The notes under the pieces were generated by a model. The model saw only the letters and a list, made by a program, of their open reading frames with translations. It was not told where the DNA came from and ran no database searches. DNA of 5,128 bases from CAG-826 sp964654155 (lineage in GTDB: Bacteria; Bacillota_I; Bacilli_A; RFN20; CAG-826), in the NCBI GenBank assembly GCA_964654155.1, contig CAZZGL010000074.1:1-5128 (forward strand), in the 5' to 3' direction. Position 1 is the first letter of the stretch. Each line of letters begins with the position of its first letter. The translations under genes and the position numbers were made by a program. This document shows positions 1 through 5,116 of the stretch, piece after piece.

Positions 1-48
1 CAAAATAAGCTTAGTAACTGTTTCAAAACTCTATCAACAATATTCAAT

Positions 49-79
49 TAAAAAATAACAGCCTTTTTACTCGGCTGCT
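49..79 (-). terminator. Intrinsic terminator after the recombinase remnant
   Basis: On the minus strand AGCAGCC (79-73) pairs with GGCTGTT (63-57), giving a 7-bp stem with one G-U pair and a 9-nt loop, followed by ATTTTTT. The recombinase stop codon (69-67) lies in the loop, so the hairpin overlaps the end of the reading frame. This arrangement fits the native 3' end of the recombinase gene and suggests its C-terminal end is complete. Confidence 0.7.
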
Positions 80-665
80 ATCGTTATTTCCTTTGTGTTT
101 GTAAATTTGAATGTTATGCTTTTATCGTGATGCACTACCGCTTTTTCAATTAGCAAGAGCCAAAGGTTATCGTCCCAAGTATCAATCACGTCATGTTTAT
201 CCTTAATCGAGACAATGAATAACTCCATTGATTTTGCTTGAGCAAGTCTATAATCCTTTTCTTTTAATAGTTCCTTATACCTTAATTCTTCGGCAGAATA
301 TTTGGTGCAAAGTTTATCATATTCTTTTATATAATCGGCTTGTAATTCAGGTGTTGATGCATTTGAAGATACAAGCTCTTTTACTTTCTGTGCTAGTTCT
401 TCTAGAATTTCAATTTGCTTATTTATTTGCTCGTCAATTGACGTAACATCTGCTATCGTTTCAATCATAAGTTTACAATCTTCAATAAGTGCTACCTTAT
501 CAAGAACAAACTCGTTATATGCTTGTAGGAACATTGACTTTATTTCTTCTTCTCGTAATATTAGAGTTTGGCAACGATTGTCTTTGTTCTTAAATTTACC
601 GTTGCATTGGTAGATAATCGTTCTATACTCGTCAGTTGAGTGCCATACCTTTCGTTCCGTAGTTA
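67..665 (-). pseudogene. Large serine recombinase, C-terminal remnant
   Basis: This is the C-terminal part of a large serine recombinase of the Tn1549/TndX type, the enzymes that excise and integrate conjugative transposons. Visible are the second half of the zinc-ribbon (VWHSTDEYR..., then YQC and RCQ supplying C32 and C43 if counted from a GTG at 699), a long charged coiled-coil of about residues 85-160, and the C-terminal IEKAVVHHDKSITFKFTN segment typical of the family. The catalytic resolvase domain, the recombinase domain and the first half of the zinc-ribbon are missing; the full protein is usually over 500 residues, so it cannot recombine DNA. An open frame runs up to a GTG at 699, but residues 1-16 look unrelated. 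In the neighbouring frame NYGTK precedes the VWHS motif, so one extra G in the run at 648-649 is a frameshift inside the homologous region. Homology seems to stop near 665. The remnant lies downstream of ssrA on the same strand and is probably left from a mobile element. Confidence 0.8.
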
Positions 666-760
666 TATGGTAAAAATGAAAAAAGCTCTGCAAAAGCACC
701 TAATGGCACTCCTGCAAGGTGAAAAATTACATTACAGATAGGAAAAATACTCCTTTATGT

Positions 761-796
761 AAAGAAAAAAGGTCTGACACTTATCGTATCAAACCT
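761..796 (-). terminator. Intrinsic terminator of ssrA
   Basis: On the minus strand AGGTTTGATAC (796-786) pairs with GTGTCAGACCT (780-770). The 11-bp stem has two G-U pairs and a 5-nt loop, and is followed by TTTTTTCTTT. It begins 12 bases after the CCA end of tmRNA, where an ssrA terminator is expected. Confidence 0.85.
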
Positions 797-808
797 ATGC
801 TTTTTAAA

Positions 809-1183
809 TGGTGGATCTGACGGGAATTGAACCCGTGTCCAAAGAAGATTCTGCAATAGCGTCTACAGCTTAGTTGAATTTAATTTTAATCTAGTATCAA
901 TAACCCAACAAATCTAACTAGACGAGATTATATGATTTTCGTCCCCTGAACATAATCATATCAGAAGCTTATTCTTTCTTTATGACACTCACCCTAAGCG
1001 TAAAAGAATAAGACCTTAGGAAGCGCGCTGCCCGTTTATCTAAAACGGAAGACTATGTCGTCTGCTAATTAAGCAGCAGCGTATAAAAGGTTTCTGTTGC
1101 TAGATATTTTTGTTTTGGTGATATTGTCACCACTCGGCTGCATCTACTTCCAAACACAACCCTGTTGAACCCAAAACAGGCCC
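809..1183 (-). ncRNA. ssrA: Transfer-messenger RNA (tmRNA)
   Basis: tmRNA rescues stalled ribosomes together with SmpB: it acts first as alanyl-tRNA and then as a short mRNA that adds a degradation tag. The 3' tRNA-like half shows a perfect T arm (ACGGG / CCCGU, loop UUCAAUU), GUAGACGC, and a terminal CCA encoded at 809-811. A tag frame at 1069-1101 ends in the loop of helix 5 (CUGCU-UAAUU-AGCAG). Two interlocked pseudoknots are clear. In one, CCUAAG (1020-1015) pairs with CUUAGG (998-993) and CUUAUUCUUU (1012-1003) with AAAGAAUAAG (977-968). In the other, AUAUGAUU (961-954) pairs with AAUCAUAU (937-930) and GACGA (943-939) with UCGUC (925-921). An upstream hairpin, GGUGA-CAAUA-UCACC, fits PK1. 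The 5' end is set by the acceptor pairing GGGCCUG with CAGAUCC, which contains one C-A mismatch. Length is 375 nt, normal for the family. UCAAC replaces the usual UCGAC near the 5' end. The gene has its own promoter and terminator. Confidence 0.95.
1069..1101 (-). other. ssrA: tmRNA proteolysis-tag reading frame (SNRNLLYAAA)
   Basis: Read from AGC at 1101, the frame is Ser-Asn-Arg-Asn-Leu-Leu-Tyr-Ala-Ala-Ala followed by TAA, with the stop codon in the loop of helix 5. The AAA end suits recognition by ClpXP-type proteases. The bases before AGC are AUAUCU, placing U at -5 and A at -4, the positions that set the resume codon in E. coli tmRNA (AUAGUC-GCA). The more usual GCA resume codon is present one base later, but that frame reads ATETFYTLLLN, lacks an Ala-Ala end and stops beyond the loop. 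Ser as first tag residue is unusual; the frame choice is inferred. Confidence 0.7.
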
Positions 1184-1201
1184 ATATTGTATGCCTTTGG
1201 C

Positions 1202-1230
1202 GTATTAATATTAATCTATTACTATATCAA
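1202..1230 (-). promoter_or_regulatory. Promoter of ssrA
   Basis: A minus-strand TTGATA (1230-1225) and TAATAC (1207-1202) are separated by exactly 17 bases, a sigma-A-type arrangement. Transcription would begin near 1195, giving a leader of roughly a dozen bases before the mature 5' end at 1183. That agrees with the known processing of pre-tmRNA by RNase P. A weaker TACAAT nearer the gene is too close to the mature end to act as its -10 box. Confidence 0.6.
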
Positions 1231-1306
1231 GCTCATGTTCACTTTACTGCATTCAAATCCTAATACAAATTAAAGATTTAAATAAAGCTAACACAAGCCT
1301 TTAAAA

Positions 1307-3397
1307 TTAGTCTATAACTTTGATATTTGCTTTAACATGGAACGCTATAGGCTCTAGTTCTAATTTTTCATAAATTTCTTTAGTAACTACTCTTAACTTT
1401 GGAGTGGCACTATTTAAATCACTAACAAAATAAATAACATATCCATCTAATGTTTCAAACTTTTCCCTTTCGTTAGCGGTAATAAAAAAGTCAAGTTCAG
1501 TAGTGTTTTTCGCCTTTCTAGTTTTAACTTCAATATATTTAATATTGCCTTTTTCATCATATGAAATAATATCGTATCCTGCCGAAGGATCTGTTAAAGC
1601 AATATGATAAGGTAATTTCTTAGAACCGCACTTACGTAATAATTCAGTTTCATATTCTAAAACTAATAATTCTCCTGAACGTCCAACTTCAGTTCTTTTC
1701 TTTTGCAATGATTCAAAATCAATTGGTCCTTTCTTTCTTAAAGTTCTTTCATTCTTACTATTTCCTACAAAATTATAATCTTCCTTAACTAATATCTTTT
1801 TGGTAGACTTTTGTGTAGTTCTTTCAGGATTACTTGTTTCGATATGAAATCCACTAGCATTTCTCTTATTAGTTTCTTTTTTCTTTGCTAGTAAATCTTG
1901 ACCATACATTATATATAAAAATGATACAAATTCATCAAAGGATAAAGAATCAAAAACCTTGTTTTCTTGTTTAAGTTTTAATAATTGATATTGTTTTCTA
2001 ACTGGAGAAACTTTACTATCGAATGGAACACCAAGTTTATAGAAGAAATGGTCAAAGTCTTCATCGCCAAATATTCCAATATACTGTTTTGGATAATAAG
2101 AAGCTAATATTTTACCTTTAACAACTACTGCTAATTTATTTTTTTCAAGAGTGAATAAATCATATACTTTTCCTGCTTTTAATAATTCGGATATACTATT
2201 TTTTATATTTTCTAATGCTTCTACTTCATTTCCACTTTGAGACCATTTTCCTACAACTTCAAATCTACCATTATCCTTAGAGTAAAACACACCAAATTTT
2301 TGAGCAGATCCGCCTTTTATTGAACCACTATCTTTTAATATAGTCTCTAAGAAATAACAAAAGTTATCATTTGTACCTAACCCTAAACAATAATCATTTA
2401 AAGATATTTTATGAATTTCATCTATCGGGAATCTCTTTATAAACTCTTGTCTTTTACTTTCGCAATTATTAAAAATTTTTTGTTTTTCTTCTAAATTTGC
2501 TAATTTAAATTTTTCAATGTTATCTTCAATATCTTTAATGTCTAAATAACAATAGTTTATCATATCTAAAATAAACTCTAGAGCAGAACCTTTAATTTCT
2601 TGTTGACTTTGGATTCTTCCTTTCATACCGTGTCTAGCTAATTGCTTTAAATTAAATCTATAATCATAAATTCGTTTTAATAATTTTAATTTTACATAAC
2701 ATTCCTGTATTGATTCATCTTTTAAATAAAACTCTGAATTATTAATAGCTGTCGTTTGTTCTTGTGTTGCATTCACTTCTAAAACTTCGCAATAAAAAGA
2801 AATTTTACTTTCTGGTTTACCTGTATAAATAAAGACTCTATCTCCAACATTAATGTTGTTAAGATTTTGCCGCCAGTAAAGTTCATTATATTTTTCAAAG
2901 GCTCCATATATATTATAATATTCTAAATCGCTTGGAAATAGCCAGAATCTAGGTCTAGAAGTTCCTTCATCATCAACATAGTGTAATTCTTCTAATGCTT
3001 TACAAATATTATCTTTTAATTTCCAAATAAAACAATTTTCTTTATACCATCCATCGAACACAATAATCCAAAAGCAATCTTTATCACTATCGCATTCAAT
3101 TTCATATCGATTTAAATGTTTTAATATTCTTTTTCCTAAACCTACAACAATATCGTTGTATGAAGTGCTTAATAATTCGTGATGATAATACTTAGCTATT
3201 ACTCTTTTGCTTGATGAAGCATGGTTTTCTTCATAGTACCATTGCTTTACCATTTCAAGAGACTTATCATCAAAAACTCTTGTATTTTGTAACATTTCTT
3301 TCCAATTTTCAACACTGACATTAAAGCCATCCAAAGTATAAACACCATCGTTCAAAATTATTTTTAAAAGCTCCATATAAAATAGCCGAGTAGACAT
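1307..3397 (-). CDS. EVE-like/DUF3883 restriction endonuclease-like protein
   Basis: Probably a modification-dependent restriction or antiphage nuclease acting on DNA in the cytoplasm. Domains in order: residues 1-130, an N-terminal domain common in McrB-like proteins (LDGFNVSVENWKEML, then LGKRILKHLNRYE and WIIVFDGWY); about 149-265, an EVE/PUA-like fold (FWLFP, YWRQNL, NVGDRVFIY, RHGMKGRIQS), which in relatives reads modified bases; about 310-500, the domain that normally precedes the McrB AAA+ motor (FIKRFPIDEI, FCYFLE, GSIKGGSAQKFGVF, ILASYYPKQYIGIFG); a charged linker; and about 565-696, DUF3883 (NO VEIN C-terminal type) with PD-(D/E)XK residues E576, D609 in GYDI, and E623/K625 in EVK. 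No Walker A or B motif is seen. The ATG at 3397 is chosen because AGGAG lies 7 bases upstream. No convincing terminator separates it from the ssrA promoter. The frame is intact among decayed neighbours. Domain calls rest on remembered family motifs; substrate and activity are inferred. Confidence 0.85.
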   Translation of the reverse strand: MSTRLFYMELLKIILNDGVYTLDGFNVSVENWKEMLQNTRVFDDKSLEMVKQWYYEENHASSSKRVIAKYYHHELLSTSYNDIVVGLGKRILKHLNRYEIECDSDKDCFWIIVFDGWYKENCFIWKLKDNICKALEELHYVDDEGTSRPRFWLFPSDLEYYNIYGAFEKYNELYWRQNLNNINVGDRVFIYTGKPESKISFYCEVLEVNATQEQTTAINNSEFYLKDESIQECYVKLKLLKRIYDYRFNLKQLARHGMKGRIQSQQEIKGSALEFILDMINYCYLDIKDIEDNIEKFKLANLEEKQKIFNNCESKRQEFIKRFPIDEIHKISLNDYCLGLGTNDNFCYFLETILKDSGSIKGGSAQKFGVFYSKDNGRFEVVGKWSQSGNEVEALENIKNSISELLKAGKVYDLFTLEKNKLAVVVKGKILASYYPKQYIGIFGDEDFDHFFYKLGVPFDSKVSPVRKQYQLLKLKQENKVFDSLSFDEFVSFLYIMYGQDLLAKKKETNKRNASGFHIETSNPERTTQKSTKKILVKEDYNFVGNSKNERTLRKKGPIDFESLQKKRTEVGRSGELLVLEYETELLRKCGSKKLPYHIALTDPSAGYDIISYDEKGNIKYIEVKTRKAKNTTELDFFITANEREKFETLDGYVIYFVSDLNSATPKLRVVTKEIYEKLELEPIAFHVKANIKVID

Positions 3398-3404
3398 CTC
3401 GACA

Positions 3405-3409
3405 CTCCT
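3405..3409 (-). promoter_or_regulatory. Ribosome binding site of the DUF3883 gene
   Basis: A perfect AGGAG (within GAAAGGAG) lies 7 bases before the ATG at 3397. It favours this start over the in-frame Met at codon 8, which has no comparable site. No clear promoter was seen in the 150 bases upstream, so the gene may rely on readthrough from the promoter at 4058-4086. Confidence 0.8.
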
Positions 3410-3433
3410 TTCATTAATATGTGAAAGGCTTGT

Positions 3434-3588
3434 CTAACACCCCTCACAGAACAATATGTGTAGTTTTCCTGCATACAGCTCTTCAAATATACGATTTCGA
3501 GTTTTCTTTCCATTTCCAAAATATCAACATAGATTTTGGGCTTCCAGTCATAATACTTCTTTATCAATATCCTAACCGATATTCTCAT
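3434..3588 (-). pseudogene. Small unidentified gene remnant, frameshifted
   Basis: An open frame from 3588 gives a protein-like stretch (KKYYDWKPKIYVDI, then LEMERKLE) down to about 3496. The neighbouring frame then continues with NRIFEELYAGKLHILFCEGC and stops at 3434. Joined by one added base, the two parts read as a coherent helical segment, so a single-base deletion near 3496 is likely. The FEELYAGKL piece recalls small proteins of the DUF6809 kind carried by mobile elements, but that resemblance is weak. The ATG at 3588 has no ribosome binding site and overlaps the end of the ATPase remnant, so it is not a convincing start. The original frame also stays open into the start of the DUF3883 gene, which is treated as a shadow. 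Confidence 0.35.
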
Positions 3589-4038
3589 TCATTGCCGTTT
3601 CAGGAAGTCCTTTAAGATATTCTGACATGTTTCTATAAAGAATACCCATTTCATTTTTCTTCGTTTCTCCACGATAAAGAACATATTTTCCTTTAATCTC
3701 GCCAAAATGTTTTTCCGTCAAGGTCATTTTTTCCTCATCCATTAAGTGCTTTGCTTGGTCATATATCATTTTATCACTATGTTTAATCTCATAAATATAA
3801 CAACAATGATTTCGCTTATCATATACAACCATATCGTATTCGCCTCTATCAAATTGCAGTTTGAATACGTCATATCGAGATAGTTTTAATGTTTTTGCAG
3901 TTTCAATTAAAACGATATCCTCCAGCATTCTGCCACGAACTTCTTCCAAAATACGATCTTGGATATATGTTTTTTTCTTTCATCCAACTGCTTAAAATAT
4001 TCATCATTCAGTAATGCGTGGACAAGTTCATAATATAT
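3572..4038 (-). pseudogene. DUF234-type ATPase, C-terminal remnant
   Basis: This matches the C-terminal part of the widespread ATP-binding proteins made of an archaeal-type AAA ATPase followed by a DUF234-like domain with a PD-(D/E)XK-type fold. Recognisable are EEVRGRMLEDIVLIET, GEYDMVVYD, CYIYEIKHS and FGEIKGKYVLYRG; the aspartate in GEYDM and the E-x-K of EIKHS sit as in nuclease-like cores. A preceding segment, YELVHALLNDEYF then KQLDERKK, lies in another frame and joins at a run of seven As (3970-3976); eight would restore K-T-Y-I-Q-D-R. The whole ATPase part with its Walker motifs, probably 300 or more residues, is absent: coding similarity begins only about 20 bases after a good promoter, and a TAG lies at 4041-4039. 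The gene therefore appears to have suffered a large internal deletion plus a frameshift. A Met in frame at 3949 could start a 125-residue product, but it has no clear ribosome binding site. Confidence 0.75.
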
Positions 4039-4057
4039 CTACTTTAGTTGTACCCCT

Positions 4058-4086
4058 ATTATATTGTCAATAACCCCGTTTGCCAA
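4058..4086 (-). promoter_or_regulatory. Near-consensus sigma-A promoter
   Basis: A minus-strand TTGGCA (4086-4081), a 17-base spacer and TATAAT (4063-4058) predict a start near 4051. The spacer holds a second -35-like TTGACA that is too close to the -10 to work with it. The promoter sits just before the ATPase remnant and was probably its own. It may now drive a transcript through the remnants into the DUF3883 gene, since no terminator is seen between them. Confidence 0.6.
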
Positions 4087-4165
4087 GTGGGATTACATAT
4101 ATTTTAGGGTCATTTTGCATTTTATTATGAGACACTCTTTGCTTAATTTTCAAAAACAGTTCATC
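4067..4165 (-). pseudogene. Short protein-like fragment, unidentified
   Basis: A 32-codon stretch without a proper start reads DELFLKIKQRVSHNKM, then QNDPKIYVIPLGKRGY, and ends in TGA. A TAA lies immediately upstream. The composition is protein-like and the end looks like a natural C-terminus, so it may be the tail of a lost gene. It overlaps the -35 region of the promoter at 4058-4086. I do not recognise a family, and chance cannot be excluded for an open stretch of this length. Confidence 0.25.
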
Positions 4166-4192
4166 TTATATTAGCTTAATTCATATTTTCCA

Positions 4193-4294
4193 TTATGTAC
4201 CGTCCTCATAATCCTCAACGAAACTTTCAAGTGCGTTAGCAGCGCAGAGCTTATAAAATCTTCTATAACTGATATAATTGACGAAATTGAAGAT
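4193..4294 (-). pseudogene. Short protein-like fragment, unidentified
   Basis: A 33-codon stretch between stop codons includes RRFYKLCAANALESFVEDY and ends EDGT-stop. The acidic, Ala-rich end looks like real protein and is locally more GC-rich than its surroundings. It is in the same frame as the fragment at 4067-4165, separated by three stops, so both could come from one decayed gene. The plus strand also has a plausible open stretch here (ITDIIDEIEDLSNVHL, stop at 4314), and an 8-bp inverted repeat (4256-4263 and 4289-4296) partly explains why both strands look similar. No family is recognised. Confidence 0.25.
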
Positions 4295-4305
4295 TTATCT
4301 AATGT

Positions 4306-4380
4306 TCACTTATAAAGATATGTCATTATTCTATTAACGATTAAAAATGAAATTCCAAAAAAGATAAAAACAAGCAACAT
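4306..4380 (-). CDS. Possible 24-residue hydrophobic peptide
   Basis: ATG at 4380 begins MLLVFIFFGISFLIV then NRIMTYLYK and stops at TGA. This is one membrane-spanning stretch with a basic tail, the general form of small membrane peptides and type I toxins. It lies 20 bases after a terminator, but only an A-rich stretch precedes it, with no ribosome binding site and no obvious antisense RNA promoter. The same frame continues beyond the TGA to 4171 for another 45 codons, so it may instead be a broken fragment. A/T-rich DNA often gives hydrophobic chance frames. Confidence 0.15.
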   Translation of the reverse strand: MLLVFIFFGISFLIVNRIMTYLYK

Positions 4381-4400
4381 TTTTTATTTATCAAATGCTA

Positions 4401-4430
4401 AAAAAAGTCCGATAGAATTTGGACTTTTTG
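4401..4430. terminator. Bidirectional intrinsic terminator
   Basis: AAAAAGTCC (4402-4410) and GGACTTTTT (4421-4429) form a perfect 9-bp stem with a 10-nt loop. T-rich tracts lie on the outer side of both arms, so it can stop transcription on either strand. It follows the end of the fragment at 4434-4537 by only a few bases, which fits that fragment being the 3' end of a real minus-strand gene. It would isolate the DUF3800 gene from the ATPase and DUF3883 transcription unit. Confidence 0.7.
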
Positions 4431-4433
4431 AAT

Positions 4434-4537
4434 TTTTATTTTTTATAACTGCTAAATATCAGAACACAAATCCATGTTTTATATTCTGTTATGAAAGCTT
4501 CATTTTTATTTAGCTTACTTTCGCTATTTTGCTTATG
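4434..4537 (-). pseudogene. 3' end of a lost gene, unidentified
   Basis: A 34-codon open stretch between stops reads HKQNSESKLNKNEAF, then ITEYKTWICVLIFSSYKK, and ends in TAA just before the terminator at 4401-4430. Its position against a terminator and its protein-like composition suggest the C-terminal tail of a gene whose body has been lost, perhaps at the rearrangement that also truncated the DUF3800 gene. No start codon, ribosome binding site or recognised domain is present, and an open run this short could be chance. Confidence 0.3.
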
Positions 4538-4612
4538 TTAAATGGATAAAACTTTAGGCTCTATTTAAAACAGAAAAAAGTATGAATTTAGTGAACTTCT
4601 GTAATCATGTTG

Positions 4613-4643
4613 GCAAAGTCTATCAGTATTGATACAACTTTGC
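4613..4643. repeat. Imperfect palindrome / hairpin beside the DUF3800 break
   Basis: GCAAAGT (4613-4619) pairs with ACTTTGC (4637-4643), and inside it TATCA (4621-4625) pairs with TGATA (4630-4634). That gives 12 base pairs, a one-against-two internal loop and a GTAT tetraloop. There is no T-tract, so it is not a terminator. It lies within 12 bases of where DUF3800 similarity ends. Imperfect hairpins of this form occur near the ends of IS200/IS605-type elements, but no transposase or boundary motif is seen, so that link is speculative. Confidence 0.5.
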
Positions 4644-4654
4644 ACCCTAAGAAT

Positions 4655-5019
4655 TAAATGTTCAAATGCTCTTTTTACAGCAATTTTATATGCGTAATCA
4701 AGGTACTTTGTTTGTCTTTTTTATTATAGAAAATTCTATCACGGACGTTCTTGTCTCTTATAACAACACCGAATTTAAAATAATTATTTAACGGTCTGAA
4801 AAGTTTGCCATTTTCTTTATTAGTTATTTGTGGTGCTTTCAATTCATAATCCGAAGTTACACCTTTGCTTTTTCTAAGCACTTTTTCAACACTAGAATAT
4901 CTTCTTGATAAAAGTTCTTTTTCATCAGTACCAACACAAATGATTCCGCCAAAAACAAAATAATCATTATGTTCTTTATCGAAAACTCCGGACTCATCAG
5001 AATAAATGTATAAATTCAT
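4655..5019 (-). pseudogene. DUF3800 domain protein, frameshifted and truncated
   Basis: The N-terminal half of a DUF3800 protein, a family common in accessory and phage-related loci and of unproven function. MNLYIYSDESGVFD carries the hallmark SDESG motif, with the acidic pair at D8 and E9, followed by YFVFGGI and later FKFGVVIRDKNVRDRIF. The ATG at 5019 is supported by AGGA 6 bases upstream. The frame runs to a stop at 4675 (114 residues), but after YNKKDKQ the sequence leaves the family pattern. In the next frame, from 4705, it resumes with YLDYAYKIAVKRAFEHL, so one base is missing near 4706. The family usually exceeds 200 residues; here similarity ends near 4655, beside a hairpin, and the second catalytic-type half is absent. 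That extension frame stays open to 4565 without resembling the family. Another frame at 4588-4653 reads FLGCKVVSILIDFANMITEVH-like coding sequence of unknown origin. Confidence 0.75.
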
Positions 5020-5075
5020 AATCAGTCCTATTTCTTATATGAAAAAAGCCATCATAAGGATGATTTCATAATCAG
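5015..5075. repeat. Two 11-bp direct repeats around the DUF3800 leader
   Basis: TTCATAATCAG occurs at 5015-5025 and again at 5065-5075, exactly 50 bases apart. The first copy contains the DUF3800 start codon; the second lies in the leader, next to the plus-strand terminator. It could be an operator pair, a small duplication, or chance in AT-rich DNA. Confidence 0.3.
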
Positions 5076-5116
5076 GGGCTGTTAAGAAACTATAAAAGTT
5101 TCTTGCCTCTTTTTTT
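5075..5116 (+). terminator. Plus-strand intrinsic terminator with no upstream gene
   Basis: AAGAAACT (5084-5091) pairs with AGTTTCTT (5097-5104) around a 5-nt loop. GGGGC (5075-5079) and GCCTC (5105-5109) extend the stem across a TGTT bulge, and seven Ts follow. No plus-strand gene lies upstream in this window. It may end a decayed or antisense transcript, or act as an attenuator for a gene beyond the right edge. Confidence 0.6.

Noticed and set aside
228..446. Plus-strand 72-codon open frame
   Set aside because: It lies wholly within the recombinase coding region on the opposite strand, whose protein matches a known family; the plus-strand product resembles nothing.
809..834. Second copy of the ssrA 3' end marking an integrated element
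   Set aside because: I looked for a repeat of the tRNA-like 3' end elsewhere in the window and found none; any far attachment site must lie outside.
1067..1100. GCA as tmRNA resume codon
   Set aside because: That frame reads ATETFYTLLLN, has no Ala-Ala end and stops outside the usual place in the helix 5 loop; the AGC frame meets all three expectations.
3364..3588. Minus-strand 74-codon frame as an intact gene
   Set aside because: It has no ribosome binding site, overlaps the well-supported start of the DUF3883 gene, and its second half loses coherence where a neighbouring frame takes over. Treated as a frameshifted remnant instead.
3421..3615. Plus-strand 64-codon open frame
   Set aside because: Antisense to the small remnant and the ATPase tail, with no ribosome binding site or recognisable motif.
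4306..4308. TGA read as a sense codon
   Set aside because: No other gene in the window uses internal TGA, and the intact nuclease uses TGG for tryptophan, so a recoded TGA has no support.
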